Of a stretch of 64,000 nt of DNA, positions 31,647 to 41,800 are shown in pieces (position 1 is the stretch's first letter; the number at the start of each line of letters is the position of its first letter). The notes beneath the pieces are model-generated. The model had not been told where the DNA came from. It worked only from the letters and a program-made list of their open reading frames with translations, and made no database searches. The DNA comes from Petasospora fabianii (lineage: Eukaryota; Ascomycota; Saccharomycetes; Phaffomycetales; Wickerhamomycetaceae): NCBI GenBank assembly GCA_022641835.1, contig CP048720.1:310001-374000 (forward strand), given 5' to 3'. A program made the translations under genes and the position numbers.

Positions 31647-32750
31647 ATGACAGAATACAAGAAGGTAACTTCGACTATAAATGGCCATCACGGGGCCCAA
31701 AACAATTTAGAAGAGAGTGTCTCGTCGTTGTTGGAGAGCGAGTCACTCATGCTGCCGGACGAGAATAAGACGGCCAAGAGTCTCTATCGCAAGTGTGCCA
31801 AACTTTTTATCAACAGAAAGTTCGTGGAGAGCGTCAGGAATATTCAGCAACTGGCTGATGTTTCCGTTAAGCTGTTTGACCAATCCAAGATTGAGGAGGA
31901 GTTGTTTGTGAACATTTGGAGTCTGTACTTCAACTTACTCGACATAATACTGAACAAAGATGAAGGAAGCGTACCTAAGGGAACAAAGGATGAATTGGAA
32001 GCTGTACTGCTTTCTGACGAGCTCTTTGATACTCTTCTGGGACTGAATTCCATTGTTAGTCCGAAGTTGGTGTTGTTGCTGACTCTTATTAAGATGAACA
32101 ACGACAAATCTGATTTGGCTAAGCTCAGGCAGTTTGTGGAGTTGTATTTCGTGCACGCTTCTCCTACATTTCATGAATCAGAGACAGCACTAGAGGCGTA
32201 TTATGACCTGTTGGACGTGTACCACCTCCACCTTCTTGTTAAACTAGGAAGGGCCGAAGAGAGTGAGTACCTTATAAGGTCAAACCCGCTTATCAGAGAC
32301 CCAGAACTGATGGTGCAGAAGCTTCTTAAAGCTCGAAAAGAAATTGAAGAAGAGAAGAAGAGAAAGGCAGAGCTTCAGAAAAAGAAAGAACTAGCGGCTC
32401 AAAAGAGACGTGAACAACGGGCCAGTCAACTCGCCAAAGAAAAGTTACATGATGAGATTGAGAAGGCCAAACAGCAGTCCATTGAGAAATCCCACAAACG
32501 CCAAGTACAGAAGAGGCCAGAGGGTAAGGAGAAGGTTGCTGATCTCACAGTTATTGATGTCATCAAGAGACGTCTTCAGGCTTTGAACAACACGTCGGCA
32601 CTGGTTGTGGTGTTCTCCATCCTGTCCTTCATCTTCTTCCTTCAGAATAACCGTTTTCTCATGAATGCTCGAGTGAGACAAACCCTGCAAGCATTCTGGA
32701 GCAAGCTGGCTGCTACTGCTCAGATGGCTCTTCGTGTCACTTACATGTAA
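31647..32750 (+). CDS. Tail-anchored peroxin, Pex15/Pex26-like (tentative)
   Basis: 367 aa. An N-terminal helical region (about 35-230, AKSLYRKCAKLFINRKFVES...NIWSLYFNLLDIIL) resembles the alpha-solenoid of fungal Pex26/Pex15. A highly charged coiled coil follows (about 230-300, EIEEEKKRKAELQKKKELAA). Near the end is one strongly hydrophobic segment (about 318-336, ALVVVFSILSFIFFL) with a basic tail of about 30 residues, as in a tail-anchored membrane protein. Pex15/Pex26 dock the Pex1-Pex6 AAA ATPase on peroxisomes to recycle Pex5. These proteins diverge fast, so the call rests on architecture and weak similarity. Another tail-anchored protein is possible. Confidence 0.5.
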   Translation: MTEYKKVTSTINGHHGAQNNLEESVSSLLESESLMLPDENKTAKSLYRKCAKLFINRKFVESVRNIQQLADVSVKLFDQSKIEEELFVNIWSLYFNLLDIILNKDEGSVPKGTKDELEAVLLSDELFDTLLGLNSIVSPKLVLLLTLIKMNNDKSDLAKLRQFVELYFVHASPTFHESETALEAYYDLLDVYHLHLLVKLGRAEESEYLIRSNPLIRDPELMVQKLLKARKEIEEEKKRKAELQKKKELAAQKRREQRASQLAKEKLHDEIEKAKQQSIEKSHKRQVQKRPEGKEKVADLTVIDVIKRRLQALNNTSALVVVFSILSFIFFLQNNRFLMNARVRQTLQAFWSKLAATAQMALRVTYM

Positions 32751-33319
32751 GTAACAAATATGAATATCCTCTGAATTTACCTGTAAAATGTAATCATTCA
32801 TACTCCTTGTCCGAATACGGAGAACTTCCTGATTTGGCTGTTTTGTGCCGTGATGACTTTTTGAGTGATCGCGACATCGCGACGGACGGGCGAAATTGGC
32901 GGACGAGCCTGGAGGAGGCCAACACACAATCCTCCCCCAGAACTGATTTGAAAAACACAACCTTCTAGCGGTCTGCTGTATACTTCTCTAGAGTGTCGTT
33001 CTCCAGGATAATACGCTCACTGCTTTCATCGATCTGCAGCCGCTCCGCTCCCCCACACATCCCCTCCCTACGTCTTGTTCACATCAGTTGTGCAGCCCGC
33101 AAGCGAGTGAAAGGATTACCATATATCGCACCTCACATCTCACAGAACCTCTTGTCGAGTGTACAGAAGCCCCATTGACTATATAACGTCTGCATTGGCT
33201 CCTTTGCGCTCACCTGACTGGTCTTAATCACAGCTTACGATACATATCCCCACGCGTCTCACCACTCCCCCAAGCCCCACCAGGCCACACCCATTACCTC
33301 CTCAAACAACACAATCACA
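32751..33319 (+). promoter_or_regulatory. TPD3 promoter region
   Basis: 569 bp between two plus-strand genes. TATATAA at 33180-33186 lies about 140 bp before the TPD3 ATG, followed by a C/A-rich leader (33250-33319). No gene seen. Confidence 0.5.
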
Positions 33320-35209
33320 ATGGCCGACGTTTCCACCGATCAAAACGATGATATCTACCCATTGGCATTGCTCATGGATGAGCTGAAGCATGATGATGTT
33401 ACCAACCGCGTCAATGCCATGCAGAAGCTTGATACCATTGCCTTGGCCTTGGGTCCAGAGAGAACAAGAGAGGAGCTCATTCCCTTCTTACAAGAAGTTG
33501 CCCAGGACGATGAAGATGAAGTCTTTGCTGTCCTTGCTGAGCAGTTGGGCCGCTTTGTGCCTCTCATTGGCGGATCTGAGCATGCTGAAATTTTGATCCC
33601 AGTCCTCGAGCTCCTAGCCGCCACCGAGGAACCAGTTGTCAGAGACAAGGCTGTTGATTCTCTTAATGAGATTGCATCACAACTCTCCTTGCAACAGATT
33701 GGAGAGAAGTTTTACCCATTGGTGGAGGACTTGGCAGGTACCGAATGGTTCTCCTCCAGAGTTTCCGCTACCGGATTGTTCCAAAGCATTATTGTGAAGG
33801 TTGATGACACAATGAGAAAGAATCTTTTGACTACATATTCCAAGTTGGTCCACGATGAAGGTCCAATGGTTAAAAGGGCTGCAGCTACGCATTTGCCAAA
33901 GATCATCGATCTCTTGAGAGAGAACCCAGACTGTTCCAACGAGCAAGATTGGGATATCATCTCCTCCATGTTCCAAACTTTGACGACGGACAAGCAAGAT
34001 TCTGTCAAGTTCCTCTCTGTCGATGTCCTCATATCTATCTTACAATTCTTCAACTCTCGAAATGATACATCGCACCATCAAGGTCTCTTGAACAGTGCTC
34101 TCAGTCTTATTCAAGACCCAAGTTGGAGAGTTCGTTACATGGCTGCTGACAGATTTGAGAAGCTTGCCACGCAATTCGAGTCCGACTATGAAATGATCAA
34201 CGAGTTGATTGATCCATTCTTGAAGCTTCTTAAGGACAATGAAGGTGAGGTTAGAAAAGCTATTGCCAAACAGCTTCCTGGCTTCTGTAAGCTCATTAAG
34301 CAGGATGTCCTCTACAGCAAGGTGATCTGGAGAGTTGAGGAGCTCAGCAGAGATCCATCGGAGTTCGTGAGAAGTGCTTTGGCCAGTGAGATTACTGGTT
34401 TGACTCCACTCATGGAGAAGGAAGTGGTCATGAAGGAATTGCTTCCGATTTTGCTGACCATGCTAAAGGATGAGTATCCAGAAGTGAAGTTGAACGTGAT
34501 CTCAAAGCTTAAGGTTGTCAATGACGTCATCGGTATTGACATTCTGGCACAGCATTTGCTTCCAGCTATCACAGAACTTGCAAGAGATAAACAGTGGCGT
34601 GTGAGACTCGCCATCATTGAGTACATCCCCCTCCTGGCTGATCAGTTGGGTGTTTCCTTCTTTGGTGAGGAGTTGGGCAACCTTGTTCTCTCCTGGTTGT
34701 GGGACAGTGTCTACTCCATCAGAGAGGCTGCTGTCACTAACTTGGAGAAGCTAGCCAAGATCTTCGGCTCCAAGTGGGCTGATGAGGAGATTATTGAGAG
34801 GATCTTGAAGAGTGATGAAGTTTCCTTTAACAACTTTGTCTACCGCCTCACATCATTGTTCACACTCACAAGATTGATCCCAGTGGTTGACAAAGAGATT
34901 GTTATCACCAAGATTCTGCCATTCGTGGACAACTTGGCCTCTGACCAGGTTCCAAACATCAGATTCAATGTTGCCAAGAGCTACCTCCTTACAGCGCAGT
35001 CATTGTTGAACAAGCTTCCACCGAGCGAGAGTGGAGATGTGAAGGACGCAGAAGCACTCACACCAGAACAGCGTGCGGAGTCTGCTGAGTTCATCAAGCA
35101 AAAGGTTCTTCCGGTTGTCGAGTCTTTGAAGAGTGATGCTGATGCTGACGTCAAGTACTTTGCCACTCAGTCATATGATGGAATCGTTGCCTTACTTGAG
35201 GATAACTGA
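33320..35209 (+). CDS. TPD3: TPD3, PP2A scaffold (A) subunit
   Basis: 629 aa of HEAT repeats (15 expected; YPLALLMDELKHDDVTNRV is the first). Scaffold for PP2A catalytic and B-type subunits, and in fungi also part of the Far/STRIPAK complex. Conserved blocks: LDTIALALGPERTREELIPFL, EDEVFAVLAEQLG, DRFEKLA, KVVNDVIGID, WDSVYSIREAAV and VPNIRFNVAKSY. Start ATG 33320 in context CACAATGGC. The Leu of DELKHDD (33379 on) is encoded by CTG, evidence for standard decoding. Promoter has a TATATAA box. Confidence 0.97.
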   Translation: MADVSTDQNDDIYPLALLMDELKHDDVTNRVNAMQKLDTIALALGPERTREELIPFLQEVAQDDEDEVFAVLAEQLGRFVPLIGGSEHAEILIPVLELLAATEEPVVRDKAVDSLNEIASQLSLQQIGEKFYPLVEDLAGTEWFSSRVSATGLFQSIIVKVDDTMRKNLLTTYSKLVHDEGPMVKRAAATHLPKIIDLLRENPDCSNEQDWDIISSMFQTLTTDKQDSVKFLSVDVLISILQFFNSRNDTSHHQGLLNSALSLIQDPSWRVRYMAADRFEKLATQFESDYEMINELIDPFLKLLKDNEGEVRKAIAKQLPGFCKLIKQDVLYSKVIWRVEELSRDPSEFVRSALASEITGLTPLMEKEVVMKELLPILLTMLKDEYPEVKLNVISKLKVVNDVIGIDILAQHLLPAITELARDKQWRVRLAIIEYIPLLADQLGVSFFGEELGNLVLSWLWDSVYSIREAAVTNLEKLAKIFGSKWADEEIIERILKSDEVSFNNFVYRLTSLFTLTRLIPVVDKEIVITKILPFVDNLASDQVPNIRFNVAKSYLLTAQSLLNKLPPSESGDVKDAEALTPEQRAESAEFIKQKVLPVVESLKSDADADVKYFATQSYDGIVALLEDN

Positions 35210-36541
35210 TTGCGATGACCATTTTTGTACAATTTGATTTAAAAACACAATTTTGCTTTAACTACTCCGATAGTACAGACGTCTACCATGCGGAACGATC
35301 TTTAAAGTGACGTAGTTTTCAAATACATTGCCCGGGATAGGTAGTTATCCAGTAATCTTGCTCACCTCCCCCCATTATCTACCATGTATCGTCCTGGTGT
35401 GTCTGCATGGCAATTGAAAATTATTTCAATGGATCTAATTGAGCGAATTTTTAACCCTTTTCAAATATCAAAGAATATCCTATCAGTCTTGAATGCATAT
35501 TTGTTTGGATTTTTTTGGATTATGGATAAGATGAAGAGGCAAAATTGAGGAGTATAAGGTACAGTTTTGATCAACATAATTAAAAACCAAAAAACAAAAA
35601 AAAAAAACTAGAAAATAAAACCAAAAACGACACAAATAACGTAGTTTAAGTACGTGGACTGACAAACTAGCAGATACTTATCATTTATGTCTTATTTGAA
35701 AACATTATTAGACAGAAACTATGCGCTCGCAGATCGTGCCCCGCGGAGGACCATACTGGACCAATAGTAGATAAAAACAAAGCCTTTAACGCCGATTTGA
35801 ACATGTTTCAGTCTATAAAAGGACAGTTAAAGCCAGTAAAATACCACGAGGTGACATTAACATGGAAAGATATCAAAGTGATGAGTTTTCTCAACTGAGA
35901 GAAATTAACGAGATTGGCAAATGCGCGGCTAATACTCACAATATTACGACTCGTCCCTAGCATCTACTTATATAAAACATTTCCCACAAGTTGAGACGAA
36001 GAGATTGCCATTATATCAGATATGCAATTGCAGAACTTATATGATTAAAAGAATATCTGGCTTGAAAGTGTGTTGATCACCAGGGATCAATATGATCATA
36101 GTGCGGACTTAAGCGGAAACCATGGCCCATACACAGTACAAGATCAGTTAGCCGGTGGGTGGGACCGAGATGGTATTGAATAGATCATTAACTGTTTGAT
36201 CATAAAATGAGAGGAGCAAGGAGCAACGCTGGGTACTAGTAATGCGTGTATCAACATACCGCCCTCATCGGCCCTTGAGTTTCTTGAATTCACCAGCATC
36301 TCTTAGTTCTTACATTAGATGTCCGCCAAAGAGACGATGCCATCTCGAAAGCTACAGTAATAATTTATCCCATAATGAAATCATCATATTAAACTGATCG
36401 TCACGGGCAATGTGCTGAATTAGCAGCTTTCAGCCCTGACGACATAAGAAGCCCATGAAAACAGATAGCGGATGCAAAAAGCAGAACAAGGTCATATAGT
36501 GTGGTCATGTCAAGCTGGCGTTATTGAAAAAACGGATCAGC
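35210..36541. other. AT-rich gap without a gene
   Basis: 1.3 kb, markedly AT-rich with an A-run near 35598-35609. I see no coding frame and no tRNA. Two TATA-like boxes (TATAAAAGG near 35814, TATATAAAA near 35970) could drive an untranscribed-looking or noncoding unit. It should also hold the 3' ends of TPD3 and the metallothionein. Confidence 0.5.
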
Positions 36542-36712
36542 TTACTTGGAGCAGGTGCAAGCACCTGGAGCGCACTTGCACTCAGCACCACAGGTGCACT
36601 TGTCGGTACAGGAGCAGGCCGGCTTGGTGGCTGGGGCACACTGGCACTTCTCGCAAGTGCAGGTGGTGCCGCAAGAGCATGGCTTAGTGGTATCGGAACA
36701 GTTGCAGGCCAT
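36542..36712 (-). CDS. Metallothionein, 56 aa, 16 cysteines
   Basis: Start ATG 36712, stop 36544-36542. All 16 cysteines pair into eight Cys-x-Cys motifs: 3/5, 12/14, 18/20, 23/25, 33/35, 39/41, 45/47 and 52/54. There are no aromatic residues and no His. Two related modules can be seen, PCSCGTTCTCEKCQCAP (11-27) and ACSCTDKCTCGAECKCAP (32-49), so the gene probably arose by internal duplication. This is a cytosolic copper (or Cd/Zn) binding metallothionein; Cys-x-Cys-only patterns are typical of fungal copper types. It does not closely match S. cerevisiae Cup1. Promoter has Ace1-type sites and a TATA box. Confidence 0.93.
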   Translation of the reverse strand: MACNCSDTTKPCSCGTTCTCEKCQCAPATKPACSCTDKCTCGAECKCAPGACTCSK

Positions 36713-36812
36713 TGTGAAAGTTGTGATTGTGTGTGTTGTAATTTCTTTGTCAATGAAGATGAAGATGGAAATGGAATGGATGAACCGATGATCAGGTCCG
36801 GAGTTGACTCCA

Positions 36813-36960
36813 CTTTTATAGTTTTGACTGCGCGACTTCTGCTGGAGGTGCCCTGGAAAAAAAAAGCAAATCATACGCCAGCACAATGCGCGCACAGCAA
36901 AAGAATCTCAGCGCCACCCACCAGCAGAATAAGCTCGAACGATCGCGTAGTTTGTGCTGT
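36813..36960 (-). promoter_or_regulatory. Metallothionein promoter: TATA box plus five metal-response elements
   Basis: TATAAAAG on the minus strand at 36820-36813, about 100 bp before the ATG. Above it are five matches to the Ace1 consensus HTHNNGCTGD: 36836-36845 (+), 36878-36887 (-), 36894-36903 (-, CTTTTGCTGT), 36921-36930 (-) and 36951-36960 (+). From base frequencies about 0.1 match would be expected in this length. They all sit 124-248 bp before the start, a layout like that of CUP1. The binding factor could be the copper-fist protein at 19880. Confidence 0.75.
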
Positions 36961-37432
36961 TTGTTGCTGCTTGTGATTGGTCCAGAACGAGCAAGCCGTT
37001 GGTAGCAAGTGGCAAGTGTGCAACGGCTGATAGGATGAGAACCTTTTGTATGACTCGAATGACGTCACATGCATCAGTCTGCCTGGTAGGAGCACACATA
37101 AAAGTCCGGGGGGATGCACGTGACTAAGCTGCTGTCTGGGGTGGTTCCTCTCAATTACAGACAAATGGAGTGGACCTCCAACACGTGTATCAAATGCCTT
37201 CAGAGACCGTCAGAGGCAATAGATAACTGGAATCGAGAGTACACTATGTATTCATCTTGCCAATCTGACACGTGAGGTCTATGTTGTTCCCTCTTCTTAT
37301 TGGGATATTTCCCCTGGCAACACCATTCCACAAAGACTTGCACTAAGATACTCTCATGACACGAGGTCTGAGACTTCCAAGAGTATAAAACTATGGTACA
37401 TTCCCTAGCAGCTCTCAAAAGGTACACGAAAA
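36961..37432. promoter_or_regulatory. BAR-SH3 upstream region with CRE and TATA
   Basis: A palindromic TGACGTCA (37060-37067) is a full ATF/CREB-type site, preceded by a TGACTC half-site at 37051. TATAAAA (37384-37390) lies 43 bp before the BAR-SH3 ATG. The CRE sits between two divergent genes and could serve either. Confidence 0.5.
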
Positions 37433-38646
37433 ATGGCCACAGATAATTCCTCCATCGAGGCGAAGTTCCAGTGCAAAGTCCACGAGTTACGCAACGATAC
37501 CGACTGGGTCAACCTCAAACGCTCAATCATCAGAGCTCCTCAAATTATCAAGAACAAATTCAAGAGTTCCGACAGTATCAGTACAGATGAAGCGTTTGAT
37601 GTACTTTACAAACGTTTCACAAGCATTGACGACAGCTTGCACGTCTTGGAGAAGGAATTGCTGCATTCTGTTCGCAGTGTCAATTCTATGATGACACATT
37701 CAGTTGGTATCACCGAGGCCATGGCTAAGTTGTTCGATCCAAATTTGGAGTCCCCTGCGTCTGAAGCGGATTCTGGAGCAAATACAACTGGTGAAGGGTA
37801 TTCCACATTCATGGCTAGTAGCAAGCTCTCGAAGAAGTTGAATGATATCCACCACGGGGCAACACCATGTCTTGAATTAATCTTGAGTAACGTTAGAAGC
37901 CCAGTTTCGAAGGTAATTGCGATATCAAAGGCTATCAAGAAGAGCTTGAGGGAGCGAGAGTTTGCGCTCTTGGATATGAACACCTATTCGGATCATCTTA
38001 CTACATTGAAGACGAAGGATAAAGGGACTTTAACCTTGAAGCAAGAGCAAAACATCATCAGATATGAGAAGAACTTGGTGTTATCCAGGCTGAAGTATGA
38101 GCAGATTAACGGTATCTTTAAGAGCGAGCTTCCAAAATTCATCGATTTTTTAGATCAGTTCATGAGATCTCTTCAAATCATTTTATACTTTCTCCAACTC
38201 ACCATCCACTTCCAATTGTTGGAGTTGAATCTGGCCACAGCCGACTCCATCAAATTAAGGCAAGCAGAGATGAAGATGGGGCTCATGACTTCTCTCAGAG
38301 AATCATCAAGACCCACTATAATGCCCAACAGCCAGTAATCGACAAACTTCGGAGCCTCAATATCACAAAGTCCGCCCTTGAGCTGTCTCTTTCAAATCAC
38401 ATGGATTCTCTTTCACTCTCTATCACGGAAACCGGAAATGAGAGTGTGAGTGTGAGTTTGGCCAGATCAGAAGTAGTGTTTTGTACACTGAAATATGACT
38501 TTAACGCTCAGGAGAGCGGTGACTTGTCTTTCAAAGAAGGCGACAAGATAAGAATCTTGGATAAAACCACCTTTAACGGTGATTGGTGCCGAGGTGAGCT
38601 TGATGGAACAATTGGCATTTTCCCAAAGAACTATGTGACCTTTTGA
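37433..38646 (+). CDS. BAR-SH3 protein (Rvs167/amphiphysin family), interrupted reading frame
   Basis: Frame 1 starts at ATG 37433 and encodes a BAR-type helical domain (301 codons to the stop at 38336). It has the family-like helix LPKFIDFLDQFMRSLQIILYF. The continuation lies in the -1 frame (open 38110-38646): AHDFSQRIIKTHYNAQQP, a linker, then an SH3 domain with ALYDY-like LKYDFNAQESGDLSFKEGD and GIFPKNYV. The two parts join exactly if one more G is present in the GGGG run at 38278-38281 (reading ...EMKMGAHDFSQ...), giving about 404 aa. I found no splice signals. It may be a sequence error, a real one-base loss or recoding. Such proteins shape membrane at endocytic sites and bind actin regulators through SH3. 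The short linker differs from S. cerevisiae Rvs167. Confidence 0.7.
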
Positions 38647-38849
38647 TCTCTTTAAGGTGGTATTTATCACACTTAATAAATGATTGCTACAACATTTTGA
38701 GGATACGCATGTAGAGATCCGGCCCTGCTGCCGGGAAATTAGATTGGATAGGGAACCCGCCAAAGAAGAATAAGATCAGCCTCTACTCTTCTGTAAACAT
38801 ACATACATGGTCATTAAATTATTAGTACACATCCGCTAAAGCCTAATGT

Positions 38850-41800
38850 TTAGGCAAATACATCCTCTTGCTCAGCTTCCAAACTTCCAGTGGCCTCCAA
38901 GTCGTTAAATGAGATGAAGTGAGATGGACGGTGCAGCTCATGGTAGAATTCCAATGGAACATCAATCTTCAAATCGTATTCCAAGTCAGCATTGAATCTG
39001 GTACCCATAAAAGTGTAATTCCAGACACCCGTTCCTGGCACCAAGAAGTTACCCATAATATTGTTGGTCAAAATCATCTGTCCAGCCTCACCATAGTCCA
39101 TCTTGAAGCCCTCTGGTGCAATATCCAAATTCTGGTTCTGGCGACCCCACTTGTAGCCATCTTCGTTGAGAGTAAAGACACTAAGTGAGACAGAGCCAGT
39201 AGTCAAAGACACGGCAAAGTCAACCAAGCTAGTGTCATTATCGTCGAACAGTTTGGCATGCGTGGTGACATCAGCAGCAGACATGTAGTTGTACTCCTGT
39301 GCCTGCGTGTGGATCCAACCGATAAGCTTCAGACCCTCAGTCCACTCACTGTCACACAGCTTGGCGAGTTGGACATGGTTCAAGGTGCCCATCTGAGGAG
39401 GAATAACAATCGTTTTGACCTCCATGACCTTGTCGTTATCAGCAGGAGAGGAGCCAAAGACGTAACCACCAATCTGCGTGCGTGTGTCAGAGATCTGGAT
39501 AAACTTCTTGAGAACATTGTTTGGCATGATGTAGGTCACCTTGTTCTCATCCATGTCATCGGGGTCAGTATTAACGTACACATTCTTAGTTCTCATGTGG
39601 AGCAAAGAAGCAGAAATGGCAAGCTTACGCCACTCAGTCTTGGAAGAGAAGGACTGCTGCTCGTAGTTAGAGGAGACGTGAGCAATGATCTCCTCGCCTT
39701 GAGCATTACGAGTCTTCACCTTCAGTCCGGTCAGGGCCTCATCATTCTGACCGTCAATCTCGGCAATCTCCTGTCTCTCAGCAGATGGTGCCTTGATGTC
39801 CTGACCCAGGATCAAGTCACGAATCTCAGCTTGCGTCAAGGAGGCAACGTTAATGTTATGCTTCTTTCCGTAGTCGTTCAAGATCAAGTCACGCAACTGA
39901 ACCTCAATATCGACCCACTGGTCATCAGTGAATGATGGCCAAATGTGATGATCCTCTGTAACGACACTGCTATCCGGATGAAGAATGAGCTTGGCACGCT
40001 CTGGGTTAACACTGAGGGCACGAAGCAAGAGCACAACACGAGAGAAAGCAGTGAAAGAAGAGATCGACTTCAACCAATCATCATACAAGTTGAACAACAC
40101 CATCTGTGGCTCAGTAGCCTTCAACACAACATCATGTAGCTTGTCAATCTTCAGAGCAGCAGCAAATGGAAGACGCAACTCTGAGGGACGAATGGAGATG
40201 TTTGGGAAATCCAACATGTGAACCTCCAATGGGTCCAACATGGCTCTTCTGGTGACAATCAACTGTTTTGGCTGTTCCTCTCTTGGCAACGAGCGCACAA
40301 GAGCAGCCACTTCTTCGGCAGTTTTCCACTTAGCCAACTGACTCAGACGTTTCTGGCCTGCCCACACGGAGGTGTGAATCACCTTAAGGAAAAGCTGTCC
40401 TGTCTTTGGATTCAAGATGAAAATGGCACCATTGATTGGTCTGGTAGACAAGTTACCCTCGACCGTTCTGTGGACAGTGACACGGTAAACATTTGTGTCA
40501 TCAATGAATAGTTGCATCTCGTTACCAAACAGCTCGGCATAATTGTTGGAGTTCAAAAATGCCTGTTGTGGACGGGCCTGATAGAGTTGAAGACCCTTGC
40601 AGATACGTTCACGAAGAACATAGAGAGATGGATTGGCCTTCATGATACGCTTCATAGCGTTCTGCATCAATGGCTTGAAACCTGGGAACCAAGTACCATA
40701 GGCGTCATACATATTATAGGCTAAGTCAATACCAACCAAAGCACCAGTTGGGGATGGATACAAGTCATCACTGGTGTAGTCCAAGAACTTAGCTCTCACA
40801 TATCGAGAGATATCATGGGAGTCATAGTCACCGTAACGGAGCTGGACATCAATCCAGTACTTATCACTGTAGGTAGCAGTCATGTTGTCGTTGGTGTCGT
40901 GGAGAAGCGACGGAGCACTGCAACCCCACTTGAAGGTACCATCAAGGGTGATATCAGCAGTAGATGAGTTCATTTTATATGACTTTCTTGGATGGATAGC
41001 CTCCTTTTGAACGTTCTCAATTTGCAAGACATCCATCTCCTTATCCAAAGCCTGACACAAATCAATGACAATACCTTCATGGATCTTCTGCCACAAGTGA
41101 GCACGGAATATTTGGATCAAAGATATCTTCAACGTTGGAATTTTACCATGCAAAAAGATACCAGTCAGGTCCAGCTGGACCAAAAATCCGACGTAGACAT
41201 TAGCACGGTTGATAGTAGGAGACCACCATAAGGTGAAACGACGGTTTGGAATCTGAGACAAACCAGATCTCTGGGCGTTGGTGAGTTTCTTGAACTTCAA
41301 GGAGTCTTCAAACCCAGAAGCCTTCTCCCAGAACAAACCTTCCCAGGAGTCAAACCCTGTAGCCTTAAACAAAGTATGCTCCAATATAGTCTCAACACCG
41401 CCAAGCGCCTGGATGACATCGGTACGGTAGGCGTTTAGGTTCCACAACTTACCATCATGATGGTTGGATGTCCACCAGAATGGGTTGAAGCGGTTGAGAG
41501 AGTACTGTTTGAATTCGCGACGGATCCTGTGACCCTTGTCATAAGCCAACGTGTGTCTGTCCTTCTGGAATAAAGTGCTGATTCTTGGAATACCCCTGTC
41601 CCATGAACCCTCAAGCTCCTCAAATGCAAGGCGGCGGTTCTCTTGCAGAGCTTCCTGACGCTTGGTCGCATAGTCTGCCCAAACTCTCTGAGAGTCCAAG
41701 AACTCATTCTCCCAAGATGTGATGTATCTGAAAATAGTTGGAATCATCTTTTCTTCGGCCAGAGTCATACCCGAACGGAAGTGTGTGATACCAGTATCGG

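Noticed and set aside
36472-36976. Longer plus- and minus-strand frames over the metallothionein
   Set aside because: The plus-strand frames are antisense shadows; the longer minus frame uses codons upstream of the promoter TATA box. The 56-aa frame is the real one.
38146-38152. Programmed -1 frameshift at U UUU UUA as main explanation of the BAR-SH3 break
   Set aside because: Slippage here would replace the last BAR helix by residues without family likeness. The GGGG run further down restores similarity exactly.
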